Positions 50,417 to 60,154 of a stretch of 64,000 nucleotides of DNA are shown here, piece after piece (the first letter of the stretch is position 1; each line of letters starts with the position of its first letter). The position numbers and the translations under genes are program-made. Where the stretch lies: the NCBI RefSeq assembly GCF_001720485.1, contig NZ_CP017114.1:496001-560000 (forward strand), given 5' to 3'. Under the pieces are notes generated by a model. The model worked only from the letters and a program-made list of their open reading frames with translations, searched no databases and had not been told where the DNA came from. This DNA is from Cobetia marina. Lineage in GTDB: Bacteria; Pseudomonadota; Gammaproteobacteria; Pseudomonadales; Halomonadaceae.

Positions 50417-51238
50417 ATGAGTGATGCCGCAAAGTGCCCGTCCGCACGCCGCGTGACAGTGATGATCAATGAGCATGTCGCCGATGTGCGCCTCAATCGA
50501 CCCGACAAGCACAATGGACTCGACTGGGCGATGATCGATGCCATCCTCGGTGCCCAGGCAGAGTTGCGGGCACGTGCCGAGGAGGGAGGGCTGCGAGCCA
50601 TCGTGCTGTCCGGAGAAGGCGCCAGTTTCTGCGCGGGGCTCGACATGGCCGCCATCATGAGAGAGGCATCGCGGGTGCCGCAGTTGCTCGTCGCGGGGGC
50701 CAATGGCTGCACGCCTGAGCGCAATACCGTTCAGCAGCTGGCACTGGGCTGGCGGGATGCCGGCGTACCGGTGATCGCGGCCCTGCAGGGCAATGTCTTC
50801 GGGGGCGGGCTGCAGATCGCGCTGGGGGCGGATGTCCGACTGTGTGATCCGGATGCGCGCCTGGCGGTGCTCGAGATCGACTGGGGCATCATTCCTGACA
50901 TGGGCATCAGCGTCACGGCACGTGGAGTGCGTCCTGACTGGTTGCATGAACTGAGCTGGAGCGGCCGCAAGGTTGCCGCCCGCGAGGCCCAGGAAGCCGG
51001 GCTCGTGACGCGCCTGGTCTCCAATCCGCGGGAAGAGGCATTGGCGCTGGCGCGGGAGATCGCGACACGTTCTCCCAGGGCGATTCGCTGCATCACCCGG
51101 CTGTATGCCGAGGCGCTGGCGGCACCGGAGGGCGAGGCACTTGCCCTGGAGGCCAGGCTGCAATCCGGCTTGCTCGGCCAGCCGGAGCACATGGAATGTG
51201 TTGGCGCCAGGCTTGAAGGTCGCACGCCGCGCTTCTGA
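50417..51238 (+). CDS. Crotonase / enoyl-CoA hydratase family protein
   Basis: 273-residue crotonase-fold protein; the family acts on acyl-CoA thioesters. The oxyanion-hole segments are present: GEGASFCAGLDMAAIM (about 70-85) and ALQGNVFGGGLQIALGADVRL (about 120-140), followed by EIDWGIIPDMGIS. The Glu at the second position of hydratases is not conserved in the standard place (IDWGIIPDM), so hydratase, isomerase or hydrolase cannot be decided. GAGGGAGCC precedes ATG 50417. The 225-bp gap before it shows no clear promoter. Confidence 0.88.
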   Translation: MSDAAKCPSARRVTVMINEHVADVRLNRPDKHNGLDWAMIDAILGAQAELRARAEEGGLRAIVLSGEGASFCAGLDMAAIMREASRVPQLLVAGANGCTPERNTVQQLALGWRDAGVPVIAALQGNVFGGGLQIALGADVRLCDPDARLAVLEIDWGIIPDMGISVTARGVRPDWLHELSWSGRKVAAREAQEAGLVTRLVSNPREEALALAREIATRSPRAIRCITRLYAEALAAPEGEALALEARLQSGLLGQPEHMECVGARLEGRTPRF

Positions 51239-51471
51239 GCGCACCTGACCTTCATTCGGGTTATCCACACCCGGTCGCTTTACCGCCGGGGGCGGGATCA
51301 GGATAATGGGTCTTCTGCAGGTGGATGGCTGCCTCACCCCTCATGGGCGGCCATTGCCCCTCAACCTGTGCCCCTTTTCCGTGACCCGGCGAGCTCTCAT
51401 GTCTGCACCACTCTTTCTGATCATGCCGCTGCCCATGGCCGGCCCACGTGTCCTTGCAGGGAACAGCCGGC

Positions 51472-53247
51472 ATGTTTGAGCTACGTCCCTATCAGCAGGA
51501 AGCCGTCCGGCGCACCGTGGAGCATTTCCGCAAGAGTGACGAGGCGGCGGTGGTCGTGCTACCCACCGGTAGCGGCAAGTCACTGGTGATCGCGGAGCTT
51601 GCGCGTATCGCGCGCGGGCGCGTGCTGGTGCTGGCGCATGTGCGCGAGCTGGTCGAGCAGAATCACGCCAAGTACGAATCCTATGGCAAGGAGGCCGACA
51701 TCTTCAGTGCCGGCCTCAAGCGCAAGCAGGCCGCGCGTCAGGTGGTGTTCGGCTCGGTGCAGTCGGTGGTACGCAATCTCGCGGCCTTCACGCCAGGTGA
51801 GCAGACAGGTGCGTTCACGCTGCTGGTGATCGACGAGTGTCACCGGGTCTCGCTGGAGAAGGACGCCAGCTATCGCAAGGTCATCCATCATCTGCGTGAG
51901 CAAAATCCACGCCTCAAGGTGCTGGGGCTGACGGCGACGCCGTATCGCCTCGGGCAGGGCTTCATCTTCCATCGTCATTATCACGGCATGGTGCGCGGTG
52001 ATGACGACTGCTTCTTCCGTGACTGCGTGTTCGAGCAACCGTTGCGCCTGATGGTGCGCCAGGGCTTTTTGAGCGAGCCGCGGCGTGTCGATGTCGCCGT
52101 GGCGCGCTATGACTTCTCGCAGCTGGCACCGGGGATCGGCGGCAGCTTCCAGGAAGCCGAGCTCAACGAGGTGGTGCAGGGCTCACGCGCGACGCCAGGC
52201 ATCGTGCTGGATATCGTCTCCCAGGCACGCGAGCGACGTGGGGTGATGGTGTTCTGTTCCACCGTCGAGCATGCCGAGGAGGTCACGGGGCTCCTGCCCG
52301 AGGGTGAGGCGGCGTTGATCACCGGTGAGACGCCCGGCGATGAGCGCGAGCGCCTGATCCATGCCTTCAAGGCGCAGCAGCTCAAGTATCTGGTCAACGT
52401 GGCGGTGCTCACCACCGGCTTCGATGCCCCGCACGTGGACCTGATCGCCATCCTGCGGCCCACCGAGTCCGTCAGTCTCTATCAGCAGATCGTCGGGCGT
52501 GGGCTACGCCTGAGTCCCGGCAAGACGGACTGCCTGATTCTCGATTACGCCGGCAATCCCTGGGATCTCTACGCGCCGGAAGTCGCTACCCCCAAACCGG
52601 CAGGGGATACCGAGATCGTGCAGGTCGAGTGTCCCGTGTGCGGCAATGCCAATCTGTTCTGGGGGCGCAAGGATGGGGAGCTGGTGGTGGAGCACTTCGG
52701 GCGGCGTTGTCAGGGGCTGGTGGAGTCGCCCGACGGCGAGGGCAAGCCGCTGGTGCAGTGTGATTTCCGCTATCGCGCCAAGGCCTGTCCGCAGTGTGGC
52801 GAGGCCAATGACATCGCCGCGCGCCATTGTCACGCCTGTCAGGCGCGGCTGGTGGACCCGGATGACAAGCTGCGCGATGCGCTCAAGCTGCGTGATGCAC
52901 GGGTGCTGCGCGTCAGTGGCTGGCAGCTGGAGGAGACGCGCAACGGGCGCGGTCTGCCACGCTTGAAGGTGACCTATTACGACGAGGATGGCACCGATCT
53001 GTCCGAGTGGTTCGCGCTCGAGACGTCCGCTCAGCGCCATGCCTTTCGCCTGAGCTTTCTCGCCCGGCACCTGCGGGCGCCGGGCAGTGACTGGGCGCCG
53101 AAGGACATCGCCGAGGTATTGGCCGGCGAGGAGCGCCTCAAGGCCCCTGACTTCGTCATCGGGCGCAAGAGCGGCCGCTACTGGCAGATCCGTGACAAGC
53201 TGTTCGATTACGCCGGGCGCTATCGCACCGGCATCGCGGCGGGGTGA
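51472..53247 (+). CDS. radD: RadD-type DEAD/DEAH-box helicase
   Basis: Superfamily 2 helicase involved in recombination repair in E. coli (RadD/YejH), where it stimulates RecA. 591 residues. Q-motif-like [11 protein letters not shown], Walker A LPTGSGKS (about 32-39), DECH box VIDECHRVS, motif III LTATPYR and motif [15 protein letters not shown] are present. A C-terminal zinc-ribbon region with [29 protein letters not shown] and a RadD-specific tail follows. ATG 51472 (AGGGA nine bases upstream) gives the family start; a GTG at 51448 is less likely. Confidence 0.92.
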   Translation: MFELRPYQQEAVRRTVEHFRKSDEAAVVVLPTGSGKSLVIAELARIARGRVLVLAHVRELVEQNHAKYESYGKEADIFSAGLKRKQAARQVVFGSVQSVVRNLAAFTPGEQTGAFTLLVIDECHRVSLEKDASYRKVIHHLREQNPRLKVLGLTATPYRLGQGFIFHRHYHGMVRGDDDCFFRDCVFEQPLRLMVRQGFLSEPRRVDVAVARYDFSQLAPGIGGSFQEAELNEVVQGSRATPGIVLDIVSQARERRGVMVFCSTVEHAEEVTGLLPEGEAALITGETPGDERERLIHAFKAQQLKYLVNVAVLTTGFDAPHVDLIAILRPTESVSLYQQIVGRGLRLSPGKTDCLILDYAGNPWDLYAPEVATPKPAGDTEIVQVECPVCGNANLFWGRKDGELVVEHFGRRCQGLVESPDGEGKPLVQCDFRYRAKACPQCGEANDIAARHCHACQARLVDPDDKLRDALKLRDARVLRVSGWQLEETRNGRGLPRLKVTYYDEDGTDLSEWFALETSAQRHAFRLSFLARHLRAPGSDWAPKDIAEVLAGEERLKAPDFVIGRKSGRYWQIRDKLFDYAGRYRTGIAAG

Positions 53248-53367
53248 GTCGTCTGCGTGACGCAGAGCATGACGCCTCCCGTACGAGACACGACGTCACG
53301 GGGATGCTGATCGGGGGCCGGGATTGGTAGACTGGCCGCTTCATACGTTTCAGGGAGAACTCACAAG

Positions 53368-54582
53368 GTGAGTGCCACCGATACCTCGGCCAGGCTGGTG
53401 TCCGGCTTACGCCCCAGCGGACACCTGACGCTCGGACACTATCATGCCGTGATCCGACGCTGGACCGAGCTGCAGTACCACCACGATGCCTATTTTCTGA
53501 TCGCCGACTGGAACGCGCTGGCGGTCAGTGGGCATGCGCCCCATGAAATCGAGCAGTACAGCTGGGCCATGGTCATCGATTGCCTTGCCTGTGGGATCAA
53601 CCCCAAGGTCGCCACCCTGTTCATCCAGTCGTGGGTGCCGGAGCTGACCGACGTGCACATGATCCTGTCCAGCGTGACGCCCAAGGCATGGCTGGAGCGT
53701 CTGCCCAGCTATCGTGAGATGGTGGCGGGACTCGGTGAGCAGCAGGGGGCCAGTTTCGCGATGTTGGGTGCCCCTCTGATGCAGGCGGCCGACATCCTGG
53801 CGCTGCGGGGCGAGGTCGTGCCCGCCGGACCGGAACAGCGCGCGCACATCGAGTTCACCCGCGAGGTGGCGAGGCGCTTCAACCATCGTTACGGACGCGA
53901 CGCCGGCTTCGAGGAGCAGGCGGAGCGGGCCATCGCGCGGCTCGGCAAGAAGAGTGGTCGCCTGTATCGCGAATGGCTGAGTGACTATCAGGAAGAGGGG
54001 GATCTCGAGGCCTTCGAGCGCGCGCGTGGACTGCTGGCCGAGACCAGCAAGCTCAACCGCAATCAGCAGGAGCGCCTGCTCGGCTATCTGGAAGGCGGCG
54101 GGCGGCGCATCCTCGGTGAGCCGGAACACTGGCAGGGGGACAGCCAGCCGCTGCTGGGCATGGAACTCAAGACCCGGCTATCGTCGCATGAGGAGGCCAT
54201 CTTCCTGCGCAGTGGGCGTGCCGAGATAGGCGCCAGCGTGCGCGAGATGCCCACCGACCCCGCGCGGGTGCGGCGCAGTGATCCGGGCGACCCTGAGCGT
54301 TGCCCGCTGTGGAGTCTGCATGAAAGCTTCACTCCCGAAGCGGACCGCAAGTGGGCGGCCGCAGGCTGTCGTGAGGCCAGTATCGGCTGCCTGGACTGCA
54401 AGGGCTGTCTGGTCGAGCATATCGATGCCACCCTGACGCCGATCCGCGATCGCGCCGAGGCGCTGGAAGGCGAGCATGGCAAGGTACGTACCATGATGAC
54501 CGAGGGTGCCGAGCGTGCCCGGGACACCGTTCGCGATACTCTGGATGAGCTGCGACGCGTGATCGGCCTCACCTATCGGTGA
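53368..54582 (+). CDS. Divergent tryptophanyl-tRNA synthetase-like protein
   Basis: Class I aminoacyl-tRNA synthetase fold, 404 residues, closest to the longer proteobacterial TrpRS type: GLRPSGHLTLGHYHAVIRRW with the HIGH equivalent GHYH; WVPELTDVHMILSSVTPKAWLERLPSY; REVARRFNHRYG; MPTDPARVRRSDPGDPE; and GCREASIGCLDCKGCL. Where that type has PGLDGQKMSKSYGN, this protein has MELKTRLSSHEEA, so the KMSKS loop is degenerate. The Trp-pocket VPVGEDQ is VPAGPEQ. It may be a paralogue with altered activity, or the only TrpRS with an unusual loop; the rest of the genome is needed to tell. GTG start with AGGGAGA upstream. Confidence 0.75.
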   Translation: MSATDTSARLVSGLRPSGHLTLGHYHAVIRRWTELQYHHDAYFLIADWNALAVSGHAPHEIEQYSWAMVIDCLACGINPKVATLFIQSWVPELTDVHMILSSVTPKAWLERLPSYREMVAGLGEQQGASFAMLGAPLMQAADILALRGEVVPAGPEQRAHIEFTREVARRFNHRYGRDAGFEEQAERAIARLGKKSGRLYREWLSDYQEEGDLEAFERARGLLAETSKLNRNQQERLLGYLEGGGRRILGEPEHWQGDSQPLLGMELKTRLSSHEEAIFLRSGRAEIGASVREMPTDPARVRRSDPGDPERCPLWSLHESFTPEADRKWAAAGCREASIGCLDCKGCLVEHIDATLTPIRDRAEALEGEHGKVRTMMTEGAERARDTVRDTLDELRRVIGLTYR

Positions 54583-54651
54583 TCCGTCTTGCACAGGGCG
54601 TCGCGAATCCGGCAGGTCCCCGCGCCACCATGACCTTCGACCTCATCGCGA

Positions 54652-54736
54652 CTCTCGGTACCATCATGCTCTCGGTACCATCATGCTCTCGGTACCATCA
54701 TGCTCTCGGTACCATCATGCTCTCGGTACCATCATG
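54652..54736 (+). repeat. Five perfect 17-bp tandem repeats upstream of scpA
   Basis: Unit CTCTCGGTACCATCATG, five identical consecutive copies (54652, 54669, 54686, 54703, 54720). Each contains the palindrome GGTACC. The array ends two bases before the -35 hexamer of the scpA promoter and begins 70 bp after the preceding gene. Confidence 0.97.
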
Positions 54737-54738
54737 AC

Positions 54739-54778
54739 TTGGGGGATGGGCCCTGAACGGCTAGAATGCCCGTCCCCC
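54739..54778 (+). promoter_or_regulatory. scpA promoter enclosed by an inverted repeat
   Basis: TTGGGG (54739-54744), 17-bp spacer, TAGAAT (54762-54767). GGGGGATGGGC (54741-54751) and GCCCGTCCCCC (54768-54778) form an inverted repeat around the spacer and -10, a possible operator. The upstream arm would not be in the transcript, so a DNA-level role is more likely than an RNA hairpin. Confidence 0.5.
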
Positions 54779-54866
54779 GGTCGCCGTGCGGCTCGATGGT
54801 GCCTCCGACGACCCGGTGCATCCTCCGCCCTGGTTCTCCCGACTTCAGCCTCCTGCAGGAGACTTC

Positions 54867-55904
54867 ATGAGCGACCTGCTCGATGGCGCCAGCTTTTCCC
54901 TGACCGATGGGCATCAGCCCGCACCGCTGATCACCGCACCTGCAACGGGATCGGCCGTGCTGGCGCGCGTCAACGACACGCCGCTCACCGAGATGCCGCA
55001 GGATCTCTACATCCCGCCTGAGGCACTGCGGGTCTTTCTCGAGACCTTCGAGGGGCCGCTGGATCTGCTGCTGTATCTCATCCGTCGTCAGAACCTCGAC
55101 ATTCTCGCCATCAACGTCGCGGCCATCACGCATCAGTACATCGAGTACGTCGAGCTGATGCACGCCATGCAGATCGACCTTGCCGGGGAATATCTGCTGA
55201 TGGCCGCCATGCTGGCGGAGATCAAGTCGCGCAGCCTGCTGCCGCGCCAGCCGAAGGAGAGTGATGATGACGAGGAAGAGGACCCGCGCGCCGAGCTGAT
55301 CCGGCGTCTGCAGGAGTACGAGCAGACCAAGCTGGCCGCCGAAGGGCTGGACGAGATGCCACGCCAGGGGCGTGACTGGTTCGTCGCCACGGCGGAGCTG
55401 CCGGAGCTGGAGACGCGTGTCGTCCACCCTGAAGTGGACCTCTCGGAGCTGCTCGGCGCGCTGTCCGGTCTCTTGCGTCAGGCGGATCTCGTCCAGGCGC
55501 ACACCATCTCGCGTGAGGTGATGTCGACCCGTGAGCGCATGCTGGCGATCATGAATCTGCTGAGCCACGAGCACTTCACGCCCTTCGAGAGACTGTTCAC
55601 CCTCGAAGAGGGGCGTGCCGGCGTGGTGGTCAGCTTCATGGCGATCCTGGAGCTGGCCAAGGAGGCGCTGATCGAGGTCGTGCAGAATGCGCCGCTGTCG
55701 CCCATTCACGTGCGTGCCCGTACGCCGGAGCCTGACAGCGAGGACGATGAGGACTGGCTGGCACTGGAATTCGCCGACGAAGACGAGGTGGCGGCCGACC
55801 AGGGGGCGTTCGATGACGCAGCGTACGATGACGCGGCGTTCGAGGATGCGCAGACGTCACCTTCCTTCCCCCCATCCGACGAGCAGGAGAACGCGCCGTC
55901 ATGA
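54867..55904 (+). CDS. scpA: Segregation and condensation protein A
   Basis: Kleisin subunit that bridges the SMC ATPase heads in the Smc-ScpAB condensin. 345 residues: an N-terminal tail of about 45 residues, the kleisin N-domain (LRVFLETFEGPLDLLLYLIRRQNLDILAINVAAITHQY), a central acidic linker with DDDEEEDPRAELIRRLQEYE, the C-terminal winged helix (AGVVVSFMAILELAKEALIEVVQ) and a very acidic tail rich in Asp and Ala. AGGAG precedes ATG 54867. It overlaps scpB by four bases. Confidence 0.94.
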   Translation: MSDLLDGASFSLTDGHQPAPLITAPATGSAVLARVNDTPLTEMPQDLYIPPEALRVFLETFEGPLDLLLYLIRRQNLDILAINVAAITHQYIEYVELMHAMQIDLAGEYLLMAAMLAEIKSRSLLPRQPKESDDDEEEDPRAELIRRLQEYEQTKLAAEGLDEMPRQGRDWFVATAELPELETRVVHPEVDLSELLGALSGLLRQADLVQAHTISREVMSTRERMLAIMNLLSHEHFTPFERLFTLEEGRAGVVVSFMAILELAKEALIEVVQNAPLSPIHVRARTPEPDSEDDEDWLALEFADEDEVAADQGAFDDAAYDDAAFEDAQTSPSFPPSDEQENAPS

Positions 55905-57004
55905 GTTCGCGCGATGCCCCCCTCGACCAGATCATCGAAGCGGCGCTGCTGGCTGCCGGTGAACCGCTGACGCTGGAGCGTCTGGCGGGATTGTTCGATG
56001 AATATTTAAGCCCCACCAAGCCTGCGCTGCGTGAAGCACTGGGCCGGCTGGGAGAGCGCCATCCGGCCGACGCCAGTGCGTTGGAGCTGATCGAGACCGC
56101 CAGTGGCTGGCGGCTGCGTGTTCGCCAGCAGTTCTCTCCCTGGGTGTCACGGCTGTGGGAAGAACGCCCGCAGCGCTATTCTCGCGCTCTGCTGGAGACG
56201 CTGGCGCTGGTGGCCTATCGTCAACCGGTGACCCGTGGTGATATCGAGCAGGTGCGTGGCGTGACGGTCAGCTCTTCCATCATGCGTACCCTGGTCGAGC
56301 GCGGCTGGGTGCGGGTGGTCGGGCACCGTGACGTGCCAGGGCGGCCGGCGGTCTTCGCCACCACGCGCCAGTTTCTTGACGACTTCGGGCTCAAGACATT
56401 GGAAGAGCTGCCGCCGGTGCATGAACTGAAAGGCTTCGAAGGACTCGAACAGCTGGAAGCGGAGCTGTATGATGTGCCGCCCTCACAGACCTTGCCGCTG
56501 CCGGAAGACCCGGATGGCGAGGGCGACGGGGGGGCATCGGCCGATGATGCGCCGGATTCCGCTCCGTCAGGTCCTGATGCGACAGCCGTTGATGCGACAG
56601 CCGCTGATGCGCCGTCAGCCGAGACTTCCTCGGACACGACTTCCTCGAGCGAGACTTTCTCGGACGAGACGTCTTCAGACGAGACATCGTCAGAGACGAG
56701 GGGGGCTCAGGTGCCCGCCGACTGGCAGCCACCGGAGATCACCGCCGAGCAGCTGGAGGAGGCGCTGAAGGCGCGCGCGCTCGATGTCGCGGATGATTCA
56801 CCGAATACCGCAGGACCCTCCGCCTCACAGGCGGAACATGATCACGCCGGGATGGCGTCCACCGGCTCGGGGTTCGACTTCGCCACGATCGAAGCGCGCC
56901 TCAGCCAACGTTTGCGCGGTGCAGAAGATGAGGACGGGGCTGGCGATACGCCACCCAATGACTCCTCCGCTGCCGGGACCGTCGATGATGACGACCCTGC
57001 GTAA
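55901..57004 (+). CDS. scpB: Segregation and condensation protein B with a long acidic C-terminus
   Basis: Partner of ScpA in the Smc complex; dimeric tandem winged-helix protein. Residues 1-190 form the usual ScpB fold ([69 protein letters not shown]). The remaining 175 residues are low-complexity Asp/Ser/Thr/Glu, including imperfect repeats of DETSS, encoded by repetitive DNA at about 56620-56700. Typical ScpB proteins have about 180-280 residues, so the tail is long, though extended ScpB proteins occur in halomonads. The start overlaps scpA (ATGA). Confidence 0.93.
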   Translation: MSSRDAPLDQIIEAALLAAGEPLTLERLAGLFDEYLSPTKPALREALGRLGERHPADASALELIETASGWRLRVRQQFSPWVSRLWEERPQRYSRALLETLALVAYRQPVTRGDIEQVRGVTVSSSIMRTLVERGWVRVVGHRDVPGRPAVFATTRQFLDDFGLKTLEELPPVHELKGFEGLEQLEAELYDVPPSQTLPLPEDPDGEGDGGASADDAPDSAPSGPDATAVDATAADAPSAETSSDTTSSSETFSDETSSDETSSETRGAQVPADWQPPEITAEQLEEALKARALDVADDSPNTAGPSASQAEHDHAGMASTGSGFDFATIEARLSQRLRGAEDEDGAGDTPPNDSSAAGTVDDDDPA

Positions 57005-57024
57005 GCGAAATTCCTATTGATGAA

Positions 57025-58155
57025 ATGGTTCATGTCATGAGCAAGACAGACACTGATAAGCGCAAGGCATCACGCCAGAACGACGGCAAGTCGACCACTG
57101 GCAAGGCCTTCGCGGGCGGCAAGGCGACGGACAGCAAGGCGGCTGGCAAGCACGCTGCCAGCAAGGACGGCGCACAGCCGCGTCGCGACATGGGCAAGTC
57201 CACCCGTGGCAGCAAGGCCAATGTCGGCAAGAAGCCGGCCGCCGCCGAAGCCCCGGAATTGCGTCCGCTGCCGCCGCAGGCCAAGGGCGACAAGCTGGCC
57301 GACGACGAGAAGCTGCAGAAGGTGCTGGCGCGCTCCGGTCTCGGCTCACGCCGTGAGATGGAAGTCGCGATCAGCGCCGGCCGCGTCAAGGTCAACGGCA
57401 AGGTCGCCCAGCTGGGAGACCGCGTCGGCCCCAACGACCAGGTCAGCCTCGATGATCGCCCGCAGAACCTCAAGGGCGCCGAGGAAAGTGCGCGCCGCGT
57501 CATCATGTACAACAAGCCGGAAGGCGAGCTGTGCACGCGCAAGGACCCGGAAGGCCGTCGTACCGTCTTCGAGCGTCTGCCGCGCCTGAAAGGTGAGCGC
57601 TGGATCGCCATCGGTCGTCTGGACATCAACACCAGCGGTCTGTTGCTGTTCACCACCGATGGTGAGCTGGCCAACCGTCTGATGCACCCGTCGACCCAGA
57701 TCGAGCGTGAATACGCCGTGCGTGTCATGGGTGAGGTCAAGCGTGAGCACGTCGTCAACATGGTCAATGGCGTCATGCTGGAAGATGGCCCGGCGCGCTT
57801 CACCGACGTGCAGGAATTCGGCGGCGAAGGCATCAACAGCTGGTTCCACGTGGTGATCATGGAAGGCCGCAACCGTGAGGTTCGTCGTCTGTGGGACTCC
57901 CAGGGGCTGACCGTCAGCCGCCTGAAGCGCGTGCGCTACGGCAACATCTTCCTCGACAAGCGCGCTCGCGCCGGTGAGTGGGTGGAGATGGAGCAGAGCG
58001 AGATCGATGAACTGTCCACGCTGGCAGGTCTCGAGCACCGCAAGGCGCCGGCCCTGACGCCGGATGAGCAGAACCGCTGGAGCCGCGACAAGCAGAAGCG
58101 TCGTCCAGTGCGCGCCATGAAGAAGCCGCCGCAGCGCACACGCAAGCCGCGCTGA
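57025..58155 (+). CDS. rluB: 23S rRNA pseudouridine-2605 synthase
   Basis: Forms pseudouridine at position 2605 of 23S rRNA. 376 residues: a Lys/Ala/Gly-rich basic N-terminal extension of about 90 residues, an S4 RNA-binding domain ([32 protein letters not shown]), and the RsuA/RluB catalytic domain with the active Asp in [19 protein letters not shown] and [16 protein letters not shown] basic C-terminal tail follows. The start is uncertain: 57025 or 57037, neither with a strong ribosome-binding site. Third gene of the scpA-scpB-rluB operon, a common arrangement. Confidence 0.94.
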   Translation: MVHVMSKTDTDKRKASRQNDGKSTTGKAFAGGKATDSKAAGKHAASKDGAQPRRDMGKSTRGSKANVGKKPAAAEAPELRPLPPQAKGDKLADDEKLQKVLARSGLGSRREMEVAISAGRVKVNGKVAQLGDRVGPNDQVSLDDRPQNLKGAEESARRVIMYNKPEGELCTRKDPEGRRTVFERLPRLKGERWIAIGRLDINTSGLLLFTTDGELANRLMHPSTQIEREYAVRVMGEVKREHVVNMVNGVMLEDGPARFTDVQEFGGEGINSWFHVVIMEGRNREVRRLWDSQGLTVSRLKRVRYGNIFLDKRARAGEWVEMEQSEIDELSTLAGLEHRKAPALTPDEQNRWSRDKQKRRPVRAMKKPPQRTRKPR

Positions 58156-58252
58156 GGCTCTGCGGAGATCGCGTGCCTTGCGCTCGCCATCTCCGGCTGG
58201 CCTCCCGTGGGCCTGACGTGCATGTCAGCCTCGACATGCCGTCGGCAAGTCT

Positions 58253-58281
58253 CGCAAGCCCGCGCCTGTCGCGGGCTTGCG
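58253..58281 (+). terminator. GC-rich hairpin after rluB
   Basis: CGCAAGCCCGCG (58253-58264) pairs perfectly with 58270-58281 across CCTGT. No T-run follows, so it is at best a pause or processing site at the end of the scp operon. Confidence 0.45.
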
Positions 58282-58368
58282 TGCATCTGGACGGTGGATG
58301 GCGTGGGGCTCTCGAGGCGCCATGAGCGGTCAAGCTGGTCATTTGCTTGAAGTTTTTTTGCAAAAGAC

Positions 58369-58397
58369 TTGCGTCGTCTCAGGAATGGCGGTATCTT
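58369..58397 (+). promoter_or_regulatory. Promoter of the tRNA-Lys cluster
   Basis: TTGCGT (58369-58374), 17-bp spacer, TATCTT (58392-58397) and a GC-rich ACGCCCCGC discriminator, typical of stringently controlled stable-RNA promoters. It ends 16 bp before the first tRNA. Confidence 0.65.
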
Positions 58398-58413
58398 ACG
58401 CCCCGCTTCGCAA

Positions 58414-58488
58414 GGGTCGTTAGCTCAGTGGTAGAGCAGTTGGCTTTTAACCAATTGGTCGAAGGTTCGAATCCCTCACGACCCACCA
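58414..58488 (+). tRNA. tRNA-Lys (TTT), copy 1
   Basis: 75 nt with encoded CCA. Acceptor GGGTCGT/ACGACCC, anticodon loop CTTTTAA. The T stem is GAAGG/CCCTC, which leaves an A51-C63 mismatch. All three copies are identical. Confidence 0.96.
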
Positions 58489-58524
58489 TTTCTCGAAATG
58501 GTCTCTTGCAAAGCACCCGGCGGC

Positions 58525-58599
58525 GGGTCGTTAGCTCAGTGGTAGAGCAGTTGGCTTTTAACCAATTGGTCGAAGGTTCGAATCCCTCACGACCCACCA
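58525..58599 (+). tRNA. tRNA-Lys (TTT), copy 2
   Basis: Identical to copy 1, including the A51-C63 T-stem mismatch; 36 bp after it. Confidence 0.96.
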
Positions 58600-58615
58600 T
58601 CCGCCACCCAGTTTT

Positions 58616-58690
58616 GGGTCGTTAGCTCAGTGGTAGAGCAGTTGGCTTTTAACCAATTGGTCGAAGGTTCGAATCCCTCACGACCCACCA
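58616..58690 (+). tRNA. tRNA-Lys (TTT), copy 3
   Basis: Identical to copies 1 and 2; only 16 bp after copy 2. Confidence 0.96.
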
Positions 58691-58694
58691 GATC

Positions 58695-58729
58695 TTGCCC
58701 CGTGCCTTCATTGGCGCGGGGCAATTTTT
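58695..58729 (+). terminator. Terminator of the tRNA-Lys cluster
   Basis: TTGCCCCGTGCC (58695-58706) pairs with GGCGCGGGGCAA (58713-58724, one G-U) and is followed by TTTTTG. From here to 58992 I see no gene. Confidence 0.88.
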
Positions 58730-58992
58730 GTTATGCGTCAGAAAGATTCCGCGGCGTTGCCTCGACGCACGCCCGGGTACCTGGCGTGAGGTCGACTGGA
58801 GCGGGGAGCGTGGCAGGCGTATCCTTGTGCGCGAGCCACGGCTCATGTCCTTCAGAGGATGACGCTCGACAGGACACCGCCAAGGGCGATAGACGCCCAA
58901 GGCACCAGTTGCAGTCTGGGGAGCCCAGCTGCAGCGCAAGGGAGGGCCGCCACGCGCCGTTCGTGCTCATGGCCGGGCCCTGACCCACTCAG

Positions 58993-59011
58993 CACAGGGG
59001 GAGCCCCTGTG
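58993..59011. promoter_or_regulatory. Palindrome directly upstream of nadA
   Basis: CACAGGGG-GAG-CCCCTGTG is a perfect 8-3-8 inverted repeat 17 bp before the nadA ATG. It could be a DNA operator of a NAD-synthesis repressor or an mRNA hairpin near the ribosome-binding site (AGGTGAGAG). Confidence 0.5.
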
Positions 59012-59028
59012 GGCTAGGTGAGAGACAC

Positions 59029-60108
59029 ATGAACAGCCTGACAAATGCCATGCCGGGTCGTGAGGCCCACGATAGCGTCCGCGAGCAGGTGCGAGAGCAC
59101 CTCGCCCGTGCGTACTGCCCGACCCGTCCCGCGGCAGGGGATGCCGCGCTGATCGCCGAGATCAAGCAGCTGCTCATCAAGCGTGATGCCGTGCTGGTCG
59201 CCCATTACTATTGCGATGACGCCATCCAGCAGCTTGCCGAGGACACCGGCGGCTGTGTCGCGGATTCCCTCGAGATGGCGCGCTTCGGCGCCCGTCATGA
59301 CGCTTCGACGTTGATCGTCGCCGGCGTTCGCTTCATGGGCGAGACCTCCAAGATCCTCTCCCCGGAGAAGCGCGTGCTGATGCCGACGCTGGAGGCGACC
59401 TGCTCGCTGGATCTGGGCTGCCCGGAAGACGAATTCGCCGCCTTCTGTGATGCCCATCCCGATCGCACCGTGGTCGTCTACGCCAACACTTCGGCGGCGG
59501 TGAAGGCGCGTGCCGACTGGGTGGTGACCTCCTCCATCGCCGTTGACGTGATCGAGCACCTCCACGCGAAGGGCGAGAAGCTGATCTGGGCCCCGGACAA
59601 GCATCTGGGCGCCTATGTGCAGAAGCAGACCGGCGCTGACATGCTGCTGTGGGATGGTGCCTGCATCGTGCATGACGAGTTCCGCGCCCAGGGCATCACC
59701 GACCTGCTCAAGGTCCACCCGGACGCCGCGGTGCTGGTGCACCCGGAATCGCCGCAGTCGGTGGTGGAGCTTGCCGACGTGGTGGGGTCCACGTCCCAGC
59801 TGATCAAGGCCGCCGTCGAGCTGCCTCACGAGCAGATGATCGTTGCCACCGACCGTGGCATCTTCTTCAAGATGCAGCAGGCAGCACCGGGCAAGCAGCT
59901 GTTCGAGGCGCCGACCGCCGGCAATGGCGCGACCTGCAAGAGCTGTGCGCACTGCCCGTGGATGGCGATGAATGGTCTCGAGAATCTGGCCGCGGTGCTG
60001 CGCCGTGATCCCGCCGAGGCCAACGGCGAGGAAATCTTCGTCGACGACAGCCTGCGTGAGCGCGCGCTCAAGCCGCTGACCCGCATGCTGGAGTTCAATC
60101 GTGGCTGA
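59029..60108 (+). CDS. nadA: Quinolinate synthase
   Basis: [4Fe-4S] enzyme condensing iminoaspartate with dihydroxyacetone phosphate to quinolinate in de novo NAD synthesis. 359 residues. [25 protein letters not shown] at the start, [49 protein letters not shown] and the C-terminal [15 protein letters not shown] are present. They include the cluster cysteines. ATG 59029 is preceded by AGGTGAGAG. A terminator lies 47 bp after the stop; transcribed alone. Confidence 0.96.
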   Translation: MNSLTNAMPGREAHDSVREQVREHLARAYCPTRPAAGDAALIAEIKQLLIKRDAVLVAHYYCDDAIQQLAEDTGGCVADSLEMARFGARHDASTLIVAGVRFMGETSKILSPEKRVLMPTLEATCSLDLGCPEDEFAAFCDAHPDRTVVVYANTSAAVKARADWVVTSSIAVDVIEHLHAKGEKLIWAPDKHLGAYVQKQTGADMLLWDGACIVHDEFRAQGITDLLKVHPDAAVLVHPESPQSVVELADVVGSTSQLIKAAVELPHEQMIVATDRGIFFKMQQAAPGKQLFEAPTAGNGATCKSCAHCPWMAMNGLENLAAVLRRDPAEANGEEIFVDDSLRERALKPLTRMLEFNRG

Positions 60109-60154
60109 TCACGCCGACGCCTGATCGACGAGAGGCGCTGCAGGCAGGCGACGC

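Noticed and set aside
54652..54736. Possible CRISPR array from the regular repeats
   Set aside because: The 17-bp units are contiguous with no spacers, and there are no cas genes.
58347..58625. Frames with repeated peptide SSVVEQLAFNQLVEGSNPSRPT on plus, and its minus counterpart
   Set aside because: These are translations of the tandem tRNA-Lys genes, a well-known annotation artefact.
58414..58690. tRNA cluster as an integration site of a mobile element
   Set aside because: No integrase, direct repeat of a tRNA end or foreign composition is seen on either side.
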